Below, one piece after another: positions 1 to 9,655 of a stretch of DNA of 64,000 bases. The first letter of the stretch is position 1, and each line of letters starts with the position of its first letter. The translations under genes were made by a program, and so were the position numbers. The stretch lies in contig CAUYUJ010017638.1 in assembly GCA_963575745.1 (NCBI GenBank), forward strand, positions 1-64,000, read 5' to 3'. Source of the DNA: Prorocentrum cordatum. Lineage: Eukaryota; Sar; Dinophyceae; Prorocentrales; Prorocentraceae. The notes beneath the pieces are model-generated. The model saw only the letters and a program-made list of their open reading frames with translations. It did no database searches and was not told the origin of the DNA.

Positions 1-1058
1 CGCGGCCGCGGCTGGAAGAAGAAAACCACCGCGAAAAAATCGCGATAGTTTCCCCCTCCCAGCCGCGGCCGCAGCCACAGCCAGAGCCGCAGCCGCGGCC
101 GCGGCCGCGGCTGGAACAAGAAAACTATCGCGAAAAATTCGCGATAGTTTCCCCCTCCCAGCCGCGGCCGCAGCCGCAGCCGCAGCCGCGGCCGCGGCCA
201 CGGCTGGAAGAGGAAAACCACCGCGAAAAATTCGCAATAGTTTCCCCCTCCCAGCCGCGGCCGCAGCCACAGCCAGAGCCGCAGCCGCGGCCGCGGCCGC
301 GGCTGGAAGAAGAAAACCACCGCGAAAAATTCGCGATAGTTTCCCCCTCCCAGCCGCGGCCGCAGCCGCAGCCGCAGCCGCGGCCGCGCCTGGAAGAGGA
401 AAACCACCGCGAAAAATTCGCGATAATTTCCCCCTCCCAGCCGCGGCCACAGCCACAGCCAGAGCCGCAGCCGCGGCCGCGGCCGCGGCTGGAAGAAGAA
501 AACCACCGCGAAAAATTCGCGATAGTTTCCCCCTCCCAGCCGCGGCCGCAGCCGCAGCCGCAGCCGCAGCCGCGGCCGCGGCTGGAAGAAGAAAACCACC
601 GCGAAAAATTCGCGATAGTTTCCCCCTCCCAGCCGCGGCCGCAGCCACAGCCAGAGCCGCAGCCGCAGCCGGAGCCGCAGCCGCGGCCGCGGCCGCGGCT
701 GGAAGAAGGAAACTACCGCGAAAAAATCGCGATAATTTCCCCCTCCCAGCCGCAGCCGCAGCCACAGCCGCAGATGCGGCCTCGGCCGCGGCTGCAAGAA
801 GAAAACCACCGCGAAAAATTCACGATAGTTTCCCCCTCCCAGCCGCGACCGCAACCGCAGCCGCAGCCGCGGCCGCGGCCGCGGCTGGAAGAGGAAAACC
901 ACCGCGAAAAATTCGCGATAATTTCCCCCTCCCAGCCGCGGCCGCAGCCACAGCCAGAGCCGCAGCCGCGGCCGCGGCCGCAGCTGGAAGAAGAAAACCA
1001 CCGCGAAAAATTCGCGATAGTTTCCCTCTCTCAGCCGCGGCCGCAGCCACAGCCGCAG
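1..1058. repeat. Tandem repeat of about 96 bp, 11 units
   Basis: Eleven units each carry a GC-rich CCGCGGCCGCAGCC-like tract followed by an A-rich core with the near-palindrome CGCGAAAAATTCGCG. The cores start at 30, 129, 222, 321, 408, 507, 600, 717, 810, 903 and 1002. Spacings are 99, 93, 99, 87, 99, 93, 117, 93, 93 and 99 bp, all multiples of three. The array runs off the left edge of the window. Confidence 0.95.
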
Positions 1059-1091
1059 CCTCAAATCTATGTTACATACTTCATATCATAA
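3..1091 (+). CDS. Possible repetitive Pro/Glu-rich protein, 5'-partial
   Basis: One forward frame stays open through all eleven repeat units and ends about 30 bases after the last one, at a TAA following IYVTYFIS. Each unit encodes a PRPQPQPEP-type stretch, then LEEENHREKFAIVSPSQ. The start is not in the window; the first in-frame ATG is at 774. All unit-length differences are multiples of three, and several substitutions are silent (GAA/GAG, GCG/GCA), as expected of coding repeats. No other frame on either strand is open across the array. Against coding: the sequence is low-complexity, there are no unique domains, and the whole region is satellite-like. I do not recognise a family. It could be the C-terminus of a real repetitive surface or structural protein, or a fortuitously open satellite. 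Confidence 0.3.
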   Translation, partial: RPRLEEENHREKIAIVSPSQPRPQPQPEPQPRPRPRLEQENYREKFAIVSPSQPRPQPQPQPRPRPRLEEENHREKFAIVSPSQPRPQPQPEPQPRPRPRLEEENHREKFAIVSPSQPRPQPQPQPRPRLEEENHREKFAIISPSQPRPQPQPEPQPRPRPRLEEENHREKFAIVSPSQPRPQPQPQPQPRPRLEEENHREKFAIVSPSQPRPQPQPEPQPQPEPQPRPRPRLEEGNYREKIAIISPSQPQPQPQPQMRPRPRLQEENHREKFTIVSPSQPRPQPQPQPRPRPRLEEENHREKFAIISPSQPRPQPQPEPQPRPRPQLEEENHREKFAIVSLSQPRPQPQPQPQIYVTYFIS

Positions 1092-1704
1092 TCATATGTG
1101 ATCCTTCGAATGCACAACTACGCTGCTTACTTCGTCTTACTCCGCGGCACCTCCTCTCTGCCCACCGCGGCTCCTCCTCTCCTTGTGTGTAGCCTCCGCG
1201 GCACCCCCTCTCTGCTGAGGGGCGGAGGTGGCTCGGGCGGCTGCGGCCTTCGGTTTCGCTGACGAGATGTACTAGAAGCTCAGGACCTGGGCATCCTTTC
1301 TAAGGCCCGTACGGTCCATCTCAGCAACTCTCCATCCCCGCTACACCTCCGGTCCGTCTTACGTTCCGCTCTGGCCCGACTTTAGGAAACAGGGCGCCCC
1401 CACACGGTCTAACTTGGGACTAGCCCCTTTGACCGTGTGCCGCAACCAAGTTCCCAGGGACGAAGCCTGCCACAGCTCCGCCCCAGCAGTCTCTGGCAAC
1501 TGCCCGTACCACCAGCCCTTGGGTCCGGCTCCCGCCAGTTCTTGGGTTGGTCGCCCGCCGGCTTGTGGGTCCGGTCTCCCCTTAGGAATGGGATGCTCCC
1601 GGGTCCAGTGGCCCGCCAGTTCTCGGGTTGGTCGCCCTGGAGTGGGATTTCTCCCTCTCTGCCGTCGGTGAGCAGTTTAACGACATGCTCAGGTAAATAA
1701 CCCA
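1092..1704. other. GC-rich spacer, no supported gene
   Basis: No convincing reading frame. Two short direct duplications are visible: CGCGGCACCYCCTCTCTGC at about 1143 and 1197, and a 26-base segment starting CCCGCCAGTTCT at 1531 and again at 1612. This looks like remnants of an older repeat next to the hexanucleotide array. Confidence 0.6.
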
Positions 1705-1756
1705 GGCCAAAGCCCGAGCCCGAGCCGAGGCCTGGGCCGGGGCGCCCGAGCCCGAA

Positions 1757-1795
<39 letters not shown>

Positions 1796-1905
1796 AAGCC
1801 CGGGCCCGGGACCGAGCCCGAGCCCGAGCCCGAGCCCCAGAGCCCCAGCCCCAGCCCCAGCCCCAGCCCCAGCCCCAGCCCCAGCCCCAGCCCCAGCCCC
1901 AGCCC

Positions 1906-1976
<71 letters not shown>

Positions 1977-1985
1977 TGCGCCCGC

Positions 1986-2025
<40 letters not shown>

Positions 2026-2064
2026 AGGCCCAAACCCGAGCCCGAGCCCGAGCCCGAGCCCGCA

Positions 2065-2127
<63 letters not shown>

Positions 2128-2237
2128 AGCCCGGGCCCCCGAGCCCGAGCCCGAGCCCGAGCCCCAGCCCCAGCCCAGAGCCCAGCCCCAGCCCCAGCCC
2201 CAGCCCCAGCCCGAGCCCGAGCCCGAGCCCGAGCCCA

Positions 2238-2293
<56 letters not shown>

Positions 2294-2303
2294 AGCCCGC
2301 CGC

Positions 2304-2381
<78 letters not shown>

Positions 2382-2582
2382 AGCCCGAGCCCGAGAGCCC
2401 CAGCCGAGCCCGAGCCCGCGCCCGAGCCGAGCCCGAGAGCCCCGAGCCCAGAGCCCACGAGCCACGAGCCGAGCCCGAACCCCAGCCGAGCCGAGCCCCA
2501 GCCCGAGCCCGAGCCGAGCTCGAGCCCGAGCGAGCCCGAGCTCCGAGCTCGGGCCCGAGCCCGAGCCCGAGCCCGAGACAGC

Positions 2583-2615
<33 letters not shown>

Positions 2616-2867
2616 AGCCCGAGCCCGAGCCCACGCCCGAGCACGCGCCCAAGCCCGCGCCCGCGCCCGCCGCCAAGCCCGAGCCAGCCCGAGCCCGAAC
2701 CCAGGCCCGAGCCCGAGCCCGAGCCCGAGCCCAAGCCTGCCCCGACCCGAGCCCGGACCCGAGCCCGAGCCAGAGCCCGAGCCCGAGCCCGAGCCGGAGC
2801 CCGACACAGCGCCCGAGCCCGAGCCCGAGGCCGAGTCCGAGCCCGAGGAGCCCGAGCCCAAGCCCGT

Positions 2868-2904
<37 letters not shown>

Positions 2905-2992
2905 ACCGAGCCCATGCCCGAGACCGAGCTCGAGCCCGAGCCTAAGCCTGCGCCAGAGTTCCAGCCCGCTAGAGCCCGAGCCCCAGCTCGAA
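1705..2992. repeat. (GAGCCC)n hexanucleotide array, about 1.3 kb
   Basis: Long runs of GAGCCC, with a CCCCAG-rich sub-block at about 1845-1910 and degenerate edges. Every frame is open because the unit is six bases: the plus strand gives EP, SP or AR dipeptides, the minus strand GL, GS or RA. Long open frames here are therefore artefacts. The minus strand reads (GGGCTC)n, three guanines every six bases. Confidence 0.95.
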
Positions 2993-3290
2993 CACAGATA
3001 ACCAGTCATAGAGACACAGACACCCAGACAGACACTCTGAGACCCACAAGCTCACAGAGACACAAGCAGACATACACACAGACACATACACACAGACATA
3101 CAGGTGCCAGACTGACATCTGCACACCCAGATAGGCCGACAGATAGAACAGAGACACACTGAAAACTAATAAATTGACATACTGGCACACAGAAACACGG
3201 ATACAGACACACAGGCAACCAGACATACATATAGACAAAGAAAGACACGCAGAGATGCTTGAGACCGACATACACAGCAGAGACACACGG
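2993..3290. repeat. CA/GACA-rich simple-sequence tract
   Basis: Degenerate repeats of ACACAGAC, CAGACA and ACATACAC. Open frames across it are low-complexity artefacts. Confidence 0.85.
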
Positions 3291-3501
3291 ACGTTTCAGC
3301 CGAGCGCCCTGATGATTCGGAATCATAGCGCGATCCTAGCTCCATTACAGCGCAAGATAATCACATACGACCAAAAACTGTAGAGAACGTCTACACTACA
3401 AATAGTCGTGTGTCCAAGCCCGAGTAGTAAACGAAGTTCAGGCCTCTCGATGTTACGGAATTTCTCTAGCTCATCGATGCCGAAGAGCTCTACGAGGTAC
3501 T
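3291..3501. other. Spacer ending in an inverted E module
   Basis: About 175 bases hold nothing I recognise. From about 3468 there is a minus-strand E-type end (CTCATCGATGCCGAAGAGC, then CTCTACGAGGTAC) that abuts the following N2 copy. Confidence 0.5.
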
Positions 3502-3833
3502 TGTAAGCGTCCAAAATCCGGATAGCGAAGCCAAGCGGAACGCCGCACAGGGACCTCTTGGAAATCTCGCAGGAGACGCTTGCAGGGGTGCCGTTTACGA
3601 CGCGTGGGGCCCTGCAAAGCGCGCAAGGAAGATCTGCCTAGGAGCCTGGAAGAACTGCCGCAGCTCTTCCGAAGCTCTGCCGAAGCGCTTCGCGCACCCT
3701 GGAGCCACGCGTATTCGGAAGCGCTAGGAAGCCACGCTCCCGGACACGCTGCAAGCCCCGGCGAGTCGCTGCGGGGAACGTGGACCGCCGTGGAGGAGCT
3801 CCTGGCGGGCACCACCCACCTCCGGCTTCTTCT
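3502..3833 (-). repeat. N2 element, minus orientation
   Basis: In its own orientation the family starts TTCCCGGATAGCTCC and ends GCTATCCGGGTTTTGGACGC followed by TTACAAG. Its termini thus carry the inverted repeat CCCGGATAGC/GCTATCCGGG. This copy has the 3' end at 3502-3525 and is cut short at its 5' end, where it meets an E module at 3834. Its apparent open frames recur in every copy on both strands and look non-coding. Confidence 0.8.
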
Positions 3834-4230
3834 ACCTCGTAGAGCTCTTCGGCATCGATGAGCTACAGGAATTCCGGCGCGGGGTGGAGCTAGTTGGCCC
3901 AGCCGGCCGAGGCGGACAATGTGGTAAATTTTGGGTGATTTTGCGAAAATTTGAAAGATATTTGACCATTTATTTTCAGAAAGCAGATTTTCACGCCGAG
4001 CACTGGCATATAAACTCCTGTCTAACAGCAGCTCAGCTCTCTGGAAGCATTTTTGCATGAGTTGATCTCCAGGAACTGAGCGAAGATGAACACCGAAAAA
4101 CTCGAATTTGAAGATTTTCGAAAAATCTTAATTTTTTGATTCTGTGTCGATTCTCTGCATTCGAACCAGTGAGAGAAGCTCTACGATGTTCCCGGCGGTG
4201 ACGAGGTTGACGGTTCACCGCCGGCGCCAG
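3834..4230 (+). repeat. E + U1 element ending in hairpin B
   Basis: The E part begins ACCTCGTAGAGCTC and ends GGAGCTAG|T. The U1 body follows: TTGGCCCAGCC, then an AT-richer segment with AGATATTTGACCATTTATTTT. Near the 3' end the family carries GAGCTCTACGAGGT, the exact inverse of the E start, then a hairpin and the terminus GGCGCCAG|T. In this copy the 3' motif reads AAGCTCTACGATGT and the hairpin arm is slightly degraded. Confidence 0.8.
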
Positions 4231-4628
4231 TACCTCGTAGAGCTCTTCGGCATCGATAAGCTAGAGAAATTCCGGCGCGGGGTGCAGCTAGTTGGCCAGC
4301 CCGGCCCGGGCGGACAACGTGGTAACCTGGGGTCGGTTTTTCGAAGATGGCCAGAGATTTTGAAATTCGTTTTGCGAATTGAAAATTGTATTTTATGTAG
4401 TGAATGATGGCGCTTTCGATGGTGAAATTCTCGGGGCCCTAACTGCATTATTGCGATGAAAAGATTACGGGGAACCGAAATTGTACGACCGAAAACGACA
4501 TGTCTTTTTTTCTCAAGCTGGAATTCAGAAGCGTTTTTCTGCTGTCATCTCGCAACCGACTTGGTCTGTTCAGAGCTCTGCGAGGGTCCCGGCGGTAACC
4601 TGGTTGACGGTTTACCGCCGGTCTCCAG
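4231..4628 (+). repeat. E + U2 element ending in hairpin C
   Basis: This starts with the same E-type 5' part (ACCTCGTAGAGCTC...GCAGCTAG|T). It continues into a different body containing CAGTGAATGATGGCGC-type sequence and ends with hairpin C and GGTCTCCAG|T. A close relative lies at 27594-27974. Confidence 0.8.
4589..4621 (+). other. Hairpin C (U2 3' hairpin), representative copy
   Basis: Left arm CCGGCGGTAA at 4589-4598, 13-base loop, right arm TTACCGCCGG at 4612-4621. The loop is CCTGGTTGACGGT. The element ends 7 bases later at CCAG|T. Confidence 0.85.
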
Positions 4629-5521
4629 TTCCGGAGCGCTGGAGAGCTAGTTGGCAAGAAAAATCTCGACGGACCTTTTGCTGACTTTTGGTCGGTTGAA
4701 AATTTGGTTCTCAAAATTTGACCATTCGTTAGAGCTCTAGTATTTTTTCCCATGATATTCGATCTTATTCCCGCTCGCCATCTTGATCTCAGCTCGATCG
4801 GGTAACTTTGAAGGCCAAAAAGCAGGCAGGCGGGAACAGCCATTTTGAGTCATCTTGATACGCGCTGTCGGTTTTCTTAAGATAACTCGAGCTTCAGGAC
4901 ATCTACAGAGCTGGTCAGCACAGCTAATGCATTCAGAATGATCAGGCGCGTTCGCCTGTTGAATCCAGAGGTCTGAACTCGGTCTGCTAGCCGAGCTAGG
5001 GTCGCAAACCTATTGGTATTGTTCGAGTTATCTTGAGAAGTGCTCTCGGTTTTCTGTACTTAAATCGTGCTGGGGGAGGGCTATAGTGCTGCTAGTCACA
5101 GGAATCGAGTTCGAGACATCAGGCGCGTCCGTTCGTCGAACCGAGAGCTCCGAACTCGGTCTGCTGCTCGAACGAGATCCGCGAAACTGTTGTATTATTC
5201 GAGTCATTCTGAGAGGTACTCTCGGTTTTCTGCACTTAACTCAGGCTGTATGGGGGGCTGCAGAGCTGGTAATCACAGGAATCGATCTGCAGACATCAGA
5301 CGCGTCCGTCTGTCGCATTCAGAGGTCTGAACTCGGTTTCATACTCGAGCTCGATTAGAAAACTGTTTGTTTGTTTTGTTGAGTCATCTTGAGAGGTCTA
5401 TAATCGCTTGGGCTGAAAAACTAGTCGTTCTCTGAAATTCTTTCCCACATTATAAATTGTCAGGAAGCTCTACGAGTCCCCCGGCGGTAAGAAAGGTTGA
5501 CGGTTTACCGCCGGCGCCCAG
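4629..5521 (+). repeat. S element with satellite monomers
   Basis: S elements consist of a leader (TTGGCAAGAAAAATCTCGAC, GGTCGGTTGAAAATT, CGATCTTATTCCCGCTCGCC), several monomers of roughly 190 bp, a trailer (GCTTGGGCTGAAAAACTA...ATATTGTCAGGAAGCTC) and a 3' hairpin before GGCGCCCAG|T. Each monomer carries small hairpins: CAGGCG/CGCCTG, CTCGG/CCGAG, CTGTAG/CTACAG. This copy has about four monomers and the full trailer and hairpin. Confidence 0.85.
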
Positions 5522-5824
5522 TTTGGGTGGTTTTGCGATTTTTTGAAAGATATTTGACCATTTATTTTGAGAAAGCAGATTTTTCGCACCTGTAGACGAT
5601 TATGATGGCCTCAGCATCTTAATATGAGCTCTGTACATGCACTTTTACTATCGAAACACTTGGCGAAACCAACTCTATCTCGACATGAAAAAAAATCATG
5701 TTTTTTGATTTCCGAGAAATTCTTCCAGAAACCTTTTCTTTTGGTAGTCAGCGCTCTTACGCGTGTTAGGAGCTCTTCGAAGTTCCCGGCGGTGACCAGG
5801 TTGACGGTTCACCGCTGGCGCCAG
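5522..5824 (+). repeat. U1 element, 5'-truncated
   Basis: Begins inside the U1 body (TTGGGTGGTTTTGCG) directly after the preceding S element's CCCAG|T and ends with a hairpin B copy and GGCGCCAG|T. Confidence 0.8.
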
Positions 5825-7341
5825 TTTGGTCGGTTGAAAATTATCTTCTCGAAATTTGACCATTCGTTAGAGCTCTAGTATTTTTTCCCGTGATATTCGA
5901 TCTTATTCCCGCTCGCCATCTTGATCTATGCTCGATCGGGTACCTTTTACTGTCAAAAAGCACACTGGCGGGATCGGCCGTTTCGAGTCATCTTGATACG
6001 CGTTGTCGGTATGTTGTACTTAACTCGAGCTGTAGGACTGCTACAGAGCTGGTAAGCACAGCTATCGCACTCAGAATGATCAGGCGCGTTCGCTTGTTGA
6101 ATCCATAGGTCTGAACTCGGTCTGCTAGCCGAGCTAGGTCCGCAAACCTATTCGTATTATTCGAGTCAACTTGATACGCGTTCTCGGCATTTTCTACTTA
6201 ACTCGATCTGTAGGGCAGCTACAGTGCTCATAAGCACGCCTATCGCACTCAGAATCATCAGTCGCGTTCGCCTGTTGAATCCATAAGTCTGAACCCGGTC
6301 TGCTAGCCGATCTAGGTCCGCAAACCTATTCGTATTATTCGAGTGAACTTGATGCGCGTTGTCGGTATTTTCTACTTAACTCGAGCTGTAGGGCAGCTAC
6401 AGTGCTGGTAAGCACACCTATCGCACTCAGAATCATCAGGCGCGTTCGCCCGTTGAATCCATAGGTCTGAACTCGGTCTGCTAGCCGAGCTAGGTCCGCA
6501 AACCTATTCGTACTATTCGACTCAACTTGATACGCGTGGTGGGTATTTTGTACTTAATTCGAGCTGCAGGGCAGCTAGAGTGCTGGTAAGCACACCTATC
6601 GCACTCAGCATCATCAGGCGCGTTCGCCTGTTGAATCCATAGATCTGAACTCGGTCTGCTAGCCGAGCTAGGTCCGCAAATCTATTCGTATTATTCGAGT
6701 CATCTTGATAAACGCTCTCGGTATTCTCTGTACTTAACTCGAGCTGTAGGCAGCTAGAGCCTACAGTCACAGAAATCGATTGAGAATTATCGGGCGCGTT
6801 TGTCTGTTGTATCGAGAGCTCTGAACTCGGCCTGCTGCCCGAGCTAGGCGAAACTATTCGTATAGTCCGAATCATCGTGAAAAGCGCTCTCAATTTTCTG
6901 CACTCAACTCGTGCTGGGGGAGGGCTACAGTGCTGCGGGTCATAGACATCGATTTGCACACATCAGGCGCGTTCGTTGGTCGATTCGAGAGCTCAGACTT
7001 GGTCTGCTGCTCGAAATAGGTCTGCGAAACTATTATAGTATTCGAGTCATCCTGAGAGATGCTGTCGGTTTTCTGCACTTAACTCGGGCTGTAGGGGGGC
7101 TGCAGTGCTGGTAATCACATGAGTCGATTCGCAGACATCAGACGCGCCCGCCTGTCGCATTGAGAGGTCTGAACTCGGTCTGATCAGACGCGTCCGCTTG
7201 TCGCATTCAGAGGGCAAAAAATATTCACTATAAGTAAGAATGTTGGTAGGTGCTCTCGGTTTTCTCAACTTAAGTTGAGCTTGGAAGCTCTACGAGTTCC
7301 CCGGCGGTAACCAAGGTTGACGGTTTACCGCCGGCGCCCAG
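5825..7341 (+). repeat. S element with about seven monomers
   Basis: Starts in the S leader (TTTGGTCGGTTGAAAATT), then carries a run of about 190-bp monomers. The first four are close copies (ACTCGGTCTGCTAGCCGAGC). The later ones are diverged and use GGGCTGTAGGGGGGCTGCAG in place of the CTGTAG/CTACAG hairpin. Ends with hairpin A and CGCCCAG|T. Confidence 0.85.
7301..7334 (+). other. Hairpin A (S-element 3' hairpin), representative copy
   Basis: Left arm CCGGCGGTAA at 7301-7310, 14-base loop CCAAGGTTGACGGT, right arm TTACCGCCGG at 7325-7334. It is preceded by GGAAGCTCTACGAGT, the inverse of the D-module start ACTCGTAGAGCTTCC. This left arm is the insertion target of LINE-A-type elements elsewhere in the window. 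Confidence 0.9.
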
Positions 7342-7678
7342 TTGGCCCAGCCGGCCAGAAAGGACAAAGTGTTAACTTTTGGTCGGTTTTGCTAAGATTT
7401 GAAAGATATTTGACCATTCATTTTGAGAAAGCAGATTTTTACTCCGAACATTGACATATAAACTTTGTTGGCTGAGCAGCTGAGCTCTCTAGAGCCATTT
7501 CTTATATCAGTTCACTTGGAGCAACCGACTTCATGTTGACTCCGAAAAATCTCAACTTGAAGTTTTTGTAGAAAAGCTGCCAGAAGCTCTCGCTTTGATC
7601 CTGAGCTTTCTCACGGATGCAAGGAGCTCTACGAGGTTCCCGGCGGTGACCAGGTTGACGGTTCACCGCCGGCGCCAG
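7342..7678 (+). repeat. U1 element ending in hairpin B
   Basis: Begins TTGGCCCAGCCGGCC directly after CGCCCAG|T without an E part, and ends with GAGCTCTACGAGGT, hairpin B and GGCGCCAG|T. Confidence 0.85.
7640..7672 (+). other. Hairpin B (U1 3' hairpin), representative copy
   Basis: Left arm CCGGCGGTGA at 7640-7649, 13-base loop CCAGGTTGACGGT, right arm TCACCGCCGG at 7663-7672. Compared with hairpins A and C, the A-T pair near the loop is a G-C pair, so the change is compensated on both arms. Confidence 0.9.
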
Positions 7679-9446
7679 TCTGAAACCCTTAGCTCTCCAA
7701 GGAGCTATCCGGGAATCTGCCTAGGTGCCTGGAAGAACTGCCGAAGCTCTTCCGGAGCTCTGCCGAAGCGCTTCGCGCACCCTGGAGCCACGGGTATTGG
7801 GAAACGCTAGGAAGCCACGCTCCCGGACACGCTGCGAACTCCGGCGAGTTGCCCCGGGGATCGTGGACCGGCAGAGGTGGGCGTGTCCTCCTCACCACCC
7901 ACAGCCAGCTTCTTATCTGAAACCCTCAGCTCTCCAAGGAGCTACCCGGGAACTTGATAAGGGAAGCTCTGCGAGTTACTAGCTCCACCCCGCGCCGGAA
8001 TTCCTCTAGCCCATCGATGCCGGAGAGCTCTTCGAGCTATTCCCCTTAGCTCAGCTTCGAAGAGCCCTAGAGGTATTCCTCGATCTCATTGACTAGCTCA
8101 TCGATGACGAAGAGCTCTACGAGGTAAGCTTGCAGCAACTGGGTTACGTTCAAAACCCGGAGAGCAAGAAGGACACACACCCAAAAGCCTTCCTGGCGAG
8201 ATCTCGGATGCTCTCCTGAAGCGCTTCCGGGGCTCCAGAAGCTCCCCTGGAGAGCTTCTGAAACGCTGCCAGGAACGCTTCCACGCGAGCCTGCACGCGT
8301 GCAGGCCCGCGTAGACGCATGCCGGAAGCTCTCCCGGACACGCTGCCGGCTCAGGCGAGCCGCTGCGGGGATTGTGGACCGGCGGAGATGGGCTGCTGGC
8401 GGGCACCACCACCGTGCGGCTTCTAATCTAAAACCCTCTAGCTCTCAGAGAGCTCCCCGGGAATAACCTGCTAAGGGAAGCTCTACGAGTTACTCGTAGC
8501 TTCTAGCGATTACATGCTAAGGGAAGCTCTACGAGTTATTCCTCTAGCTCATCGATACCAAAGAGCTCTACGAGGTACGTGCGTGGTGGCGCTGGAAAGC
8601 TTTGCCTGGCGCGCTCCTGCAGGGCTGAGAACGATTCTTTCCTAGAGAGCTCCCTGGGGCCCCCTTGGAGCGCTTCGAAAGCACTGCCAGGCACGCCCTC
8701 AAGCGGGCCTGCACGCATGCAGGCACGCGTGGACGCGTGCCTTCCTGCAATGCTCTGTCACACCCTGCCGGGGCGCCTGCAGAGCTCTGTCGAACCCTTC
8801 TGAAGCAATCCTGCAGTGCTGCGGACCCGCTGCCGGCTCGGGCGAGATGCTGCGAGGATCGTGGAGCGGCGGAGATGGGCTGCTGGCGGGCACCACCACC
8901 GTCCGGCTTCTAATCTAGAACCTTCTAGCTCTCAGAGAGCTCCCCGGGCATCTTAAGCTTCCAGCAATAACATGCTCAGGGAAGCTCCACGAGTCACTAG
9001 CTCTCCCGCGCCCCGGAATTACGCTTAAGCTTCCAGCAATAACTTGCTAAGGCAAGCTCTACGAGTTACTAGCTCCACCCCGCGCCAGAATTCCTCTAGC
9101 TCATCGATATCGAAGAGCTCTACGAGGTAAGTCAGCAAAAAGTCATAGAGATCCTTCGGGAGGGGGAAATCTTTCCTGGAGAGCACTCGGGGGGCTTCCC
9201 TGCAGCGCTGCTGAAGCGCTGCCAGCATCGCTTCCACGCGTGCCTGCAGGCGCGACTGCACGCGTGCAGGCACGCGTGCAGGCACGCGTGCAGGCACGCG
9301 TGGACGCGCGCCGGAAACGCGCCCGGACCCGCTGCGACCTCAGGCGAGTTGCTGCGAGGATCGTGGGGCGGCGAAGATGGGCTGCTGGCAGGCACCACCA
9401 CCGTCCGGCTTCCCGTCTAAAACCCATTTGCTCTCAGAGAGCTCTC
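7679..9446 (-). repeat. Block of inverted N and N2 copies with D/E pieces
   Basis: Minus-strand N2 pieces lie at about 7679-7951 (CCAAGGAGCTATCCGGGAA is the inverted 5' end). Inverted N copies follow at about 8135-8465, 8580-8955 and 9130-9450, recognisable by CTCTCAGAGAGCTCCCCGGG and CCACCACCGTCCGGCTTCTA. Short inverted E and D modules (CTCATCGAT, CAGCAATAACTTGCTAAGG) separate them. No gene is supported. Confidence 0.75.
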
Positions 9447-9655
9447 CGGGAAATTCTGGGAACTCGAAGAACGCGTAGTGGCCTGCCGTTGGCTCCGGGC
9501 ATTCAAAATCATGCCCAGGAATGGAGTTCTGGGAAATCGAAGAACACGAAGTGGCCTACAGTTGGCTCCGGGCATCCAAAATGTTGCCCGGGAATGGAGT
9601 TCTGGGAAGTCGAAGGGAACGAAGTGGCCTACTGTTGGCTCCGGGCATCCAAAAT
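9447..9655. repeat. About 73-bp tandem repeat, three units
   Basis: The segment GTGGCCTNCNGTTGGCTCCG, then GGCATYCAAAAT, occurs three times at a spacing of about 73 bases. No gene. Confidence 0.85.

Noticed and set aside
1409-3009. Long minus-strand frames of 400-475 residues rich in GLGL, GSGS or ARAR
   Set aside because: They are the three readings of a hexanucleotide repeat; all frames are open and composition is purely dipeptide.
3834-3896. E module read as a small intron (GTACCTCG...GAGCTAG|T)
   Set aside because: The GT...AG ends are suggestive, but the modules lie outside any gene and occur in both orientations.
7295-7345. Integron attC-like site suggested by the GTTGACGG motif in a hairpin loop
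   Set aside because: No integron integrase or cassette ORFs; the hairpin is a high-copy element terminus in a eukaryotic repeat array.
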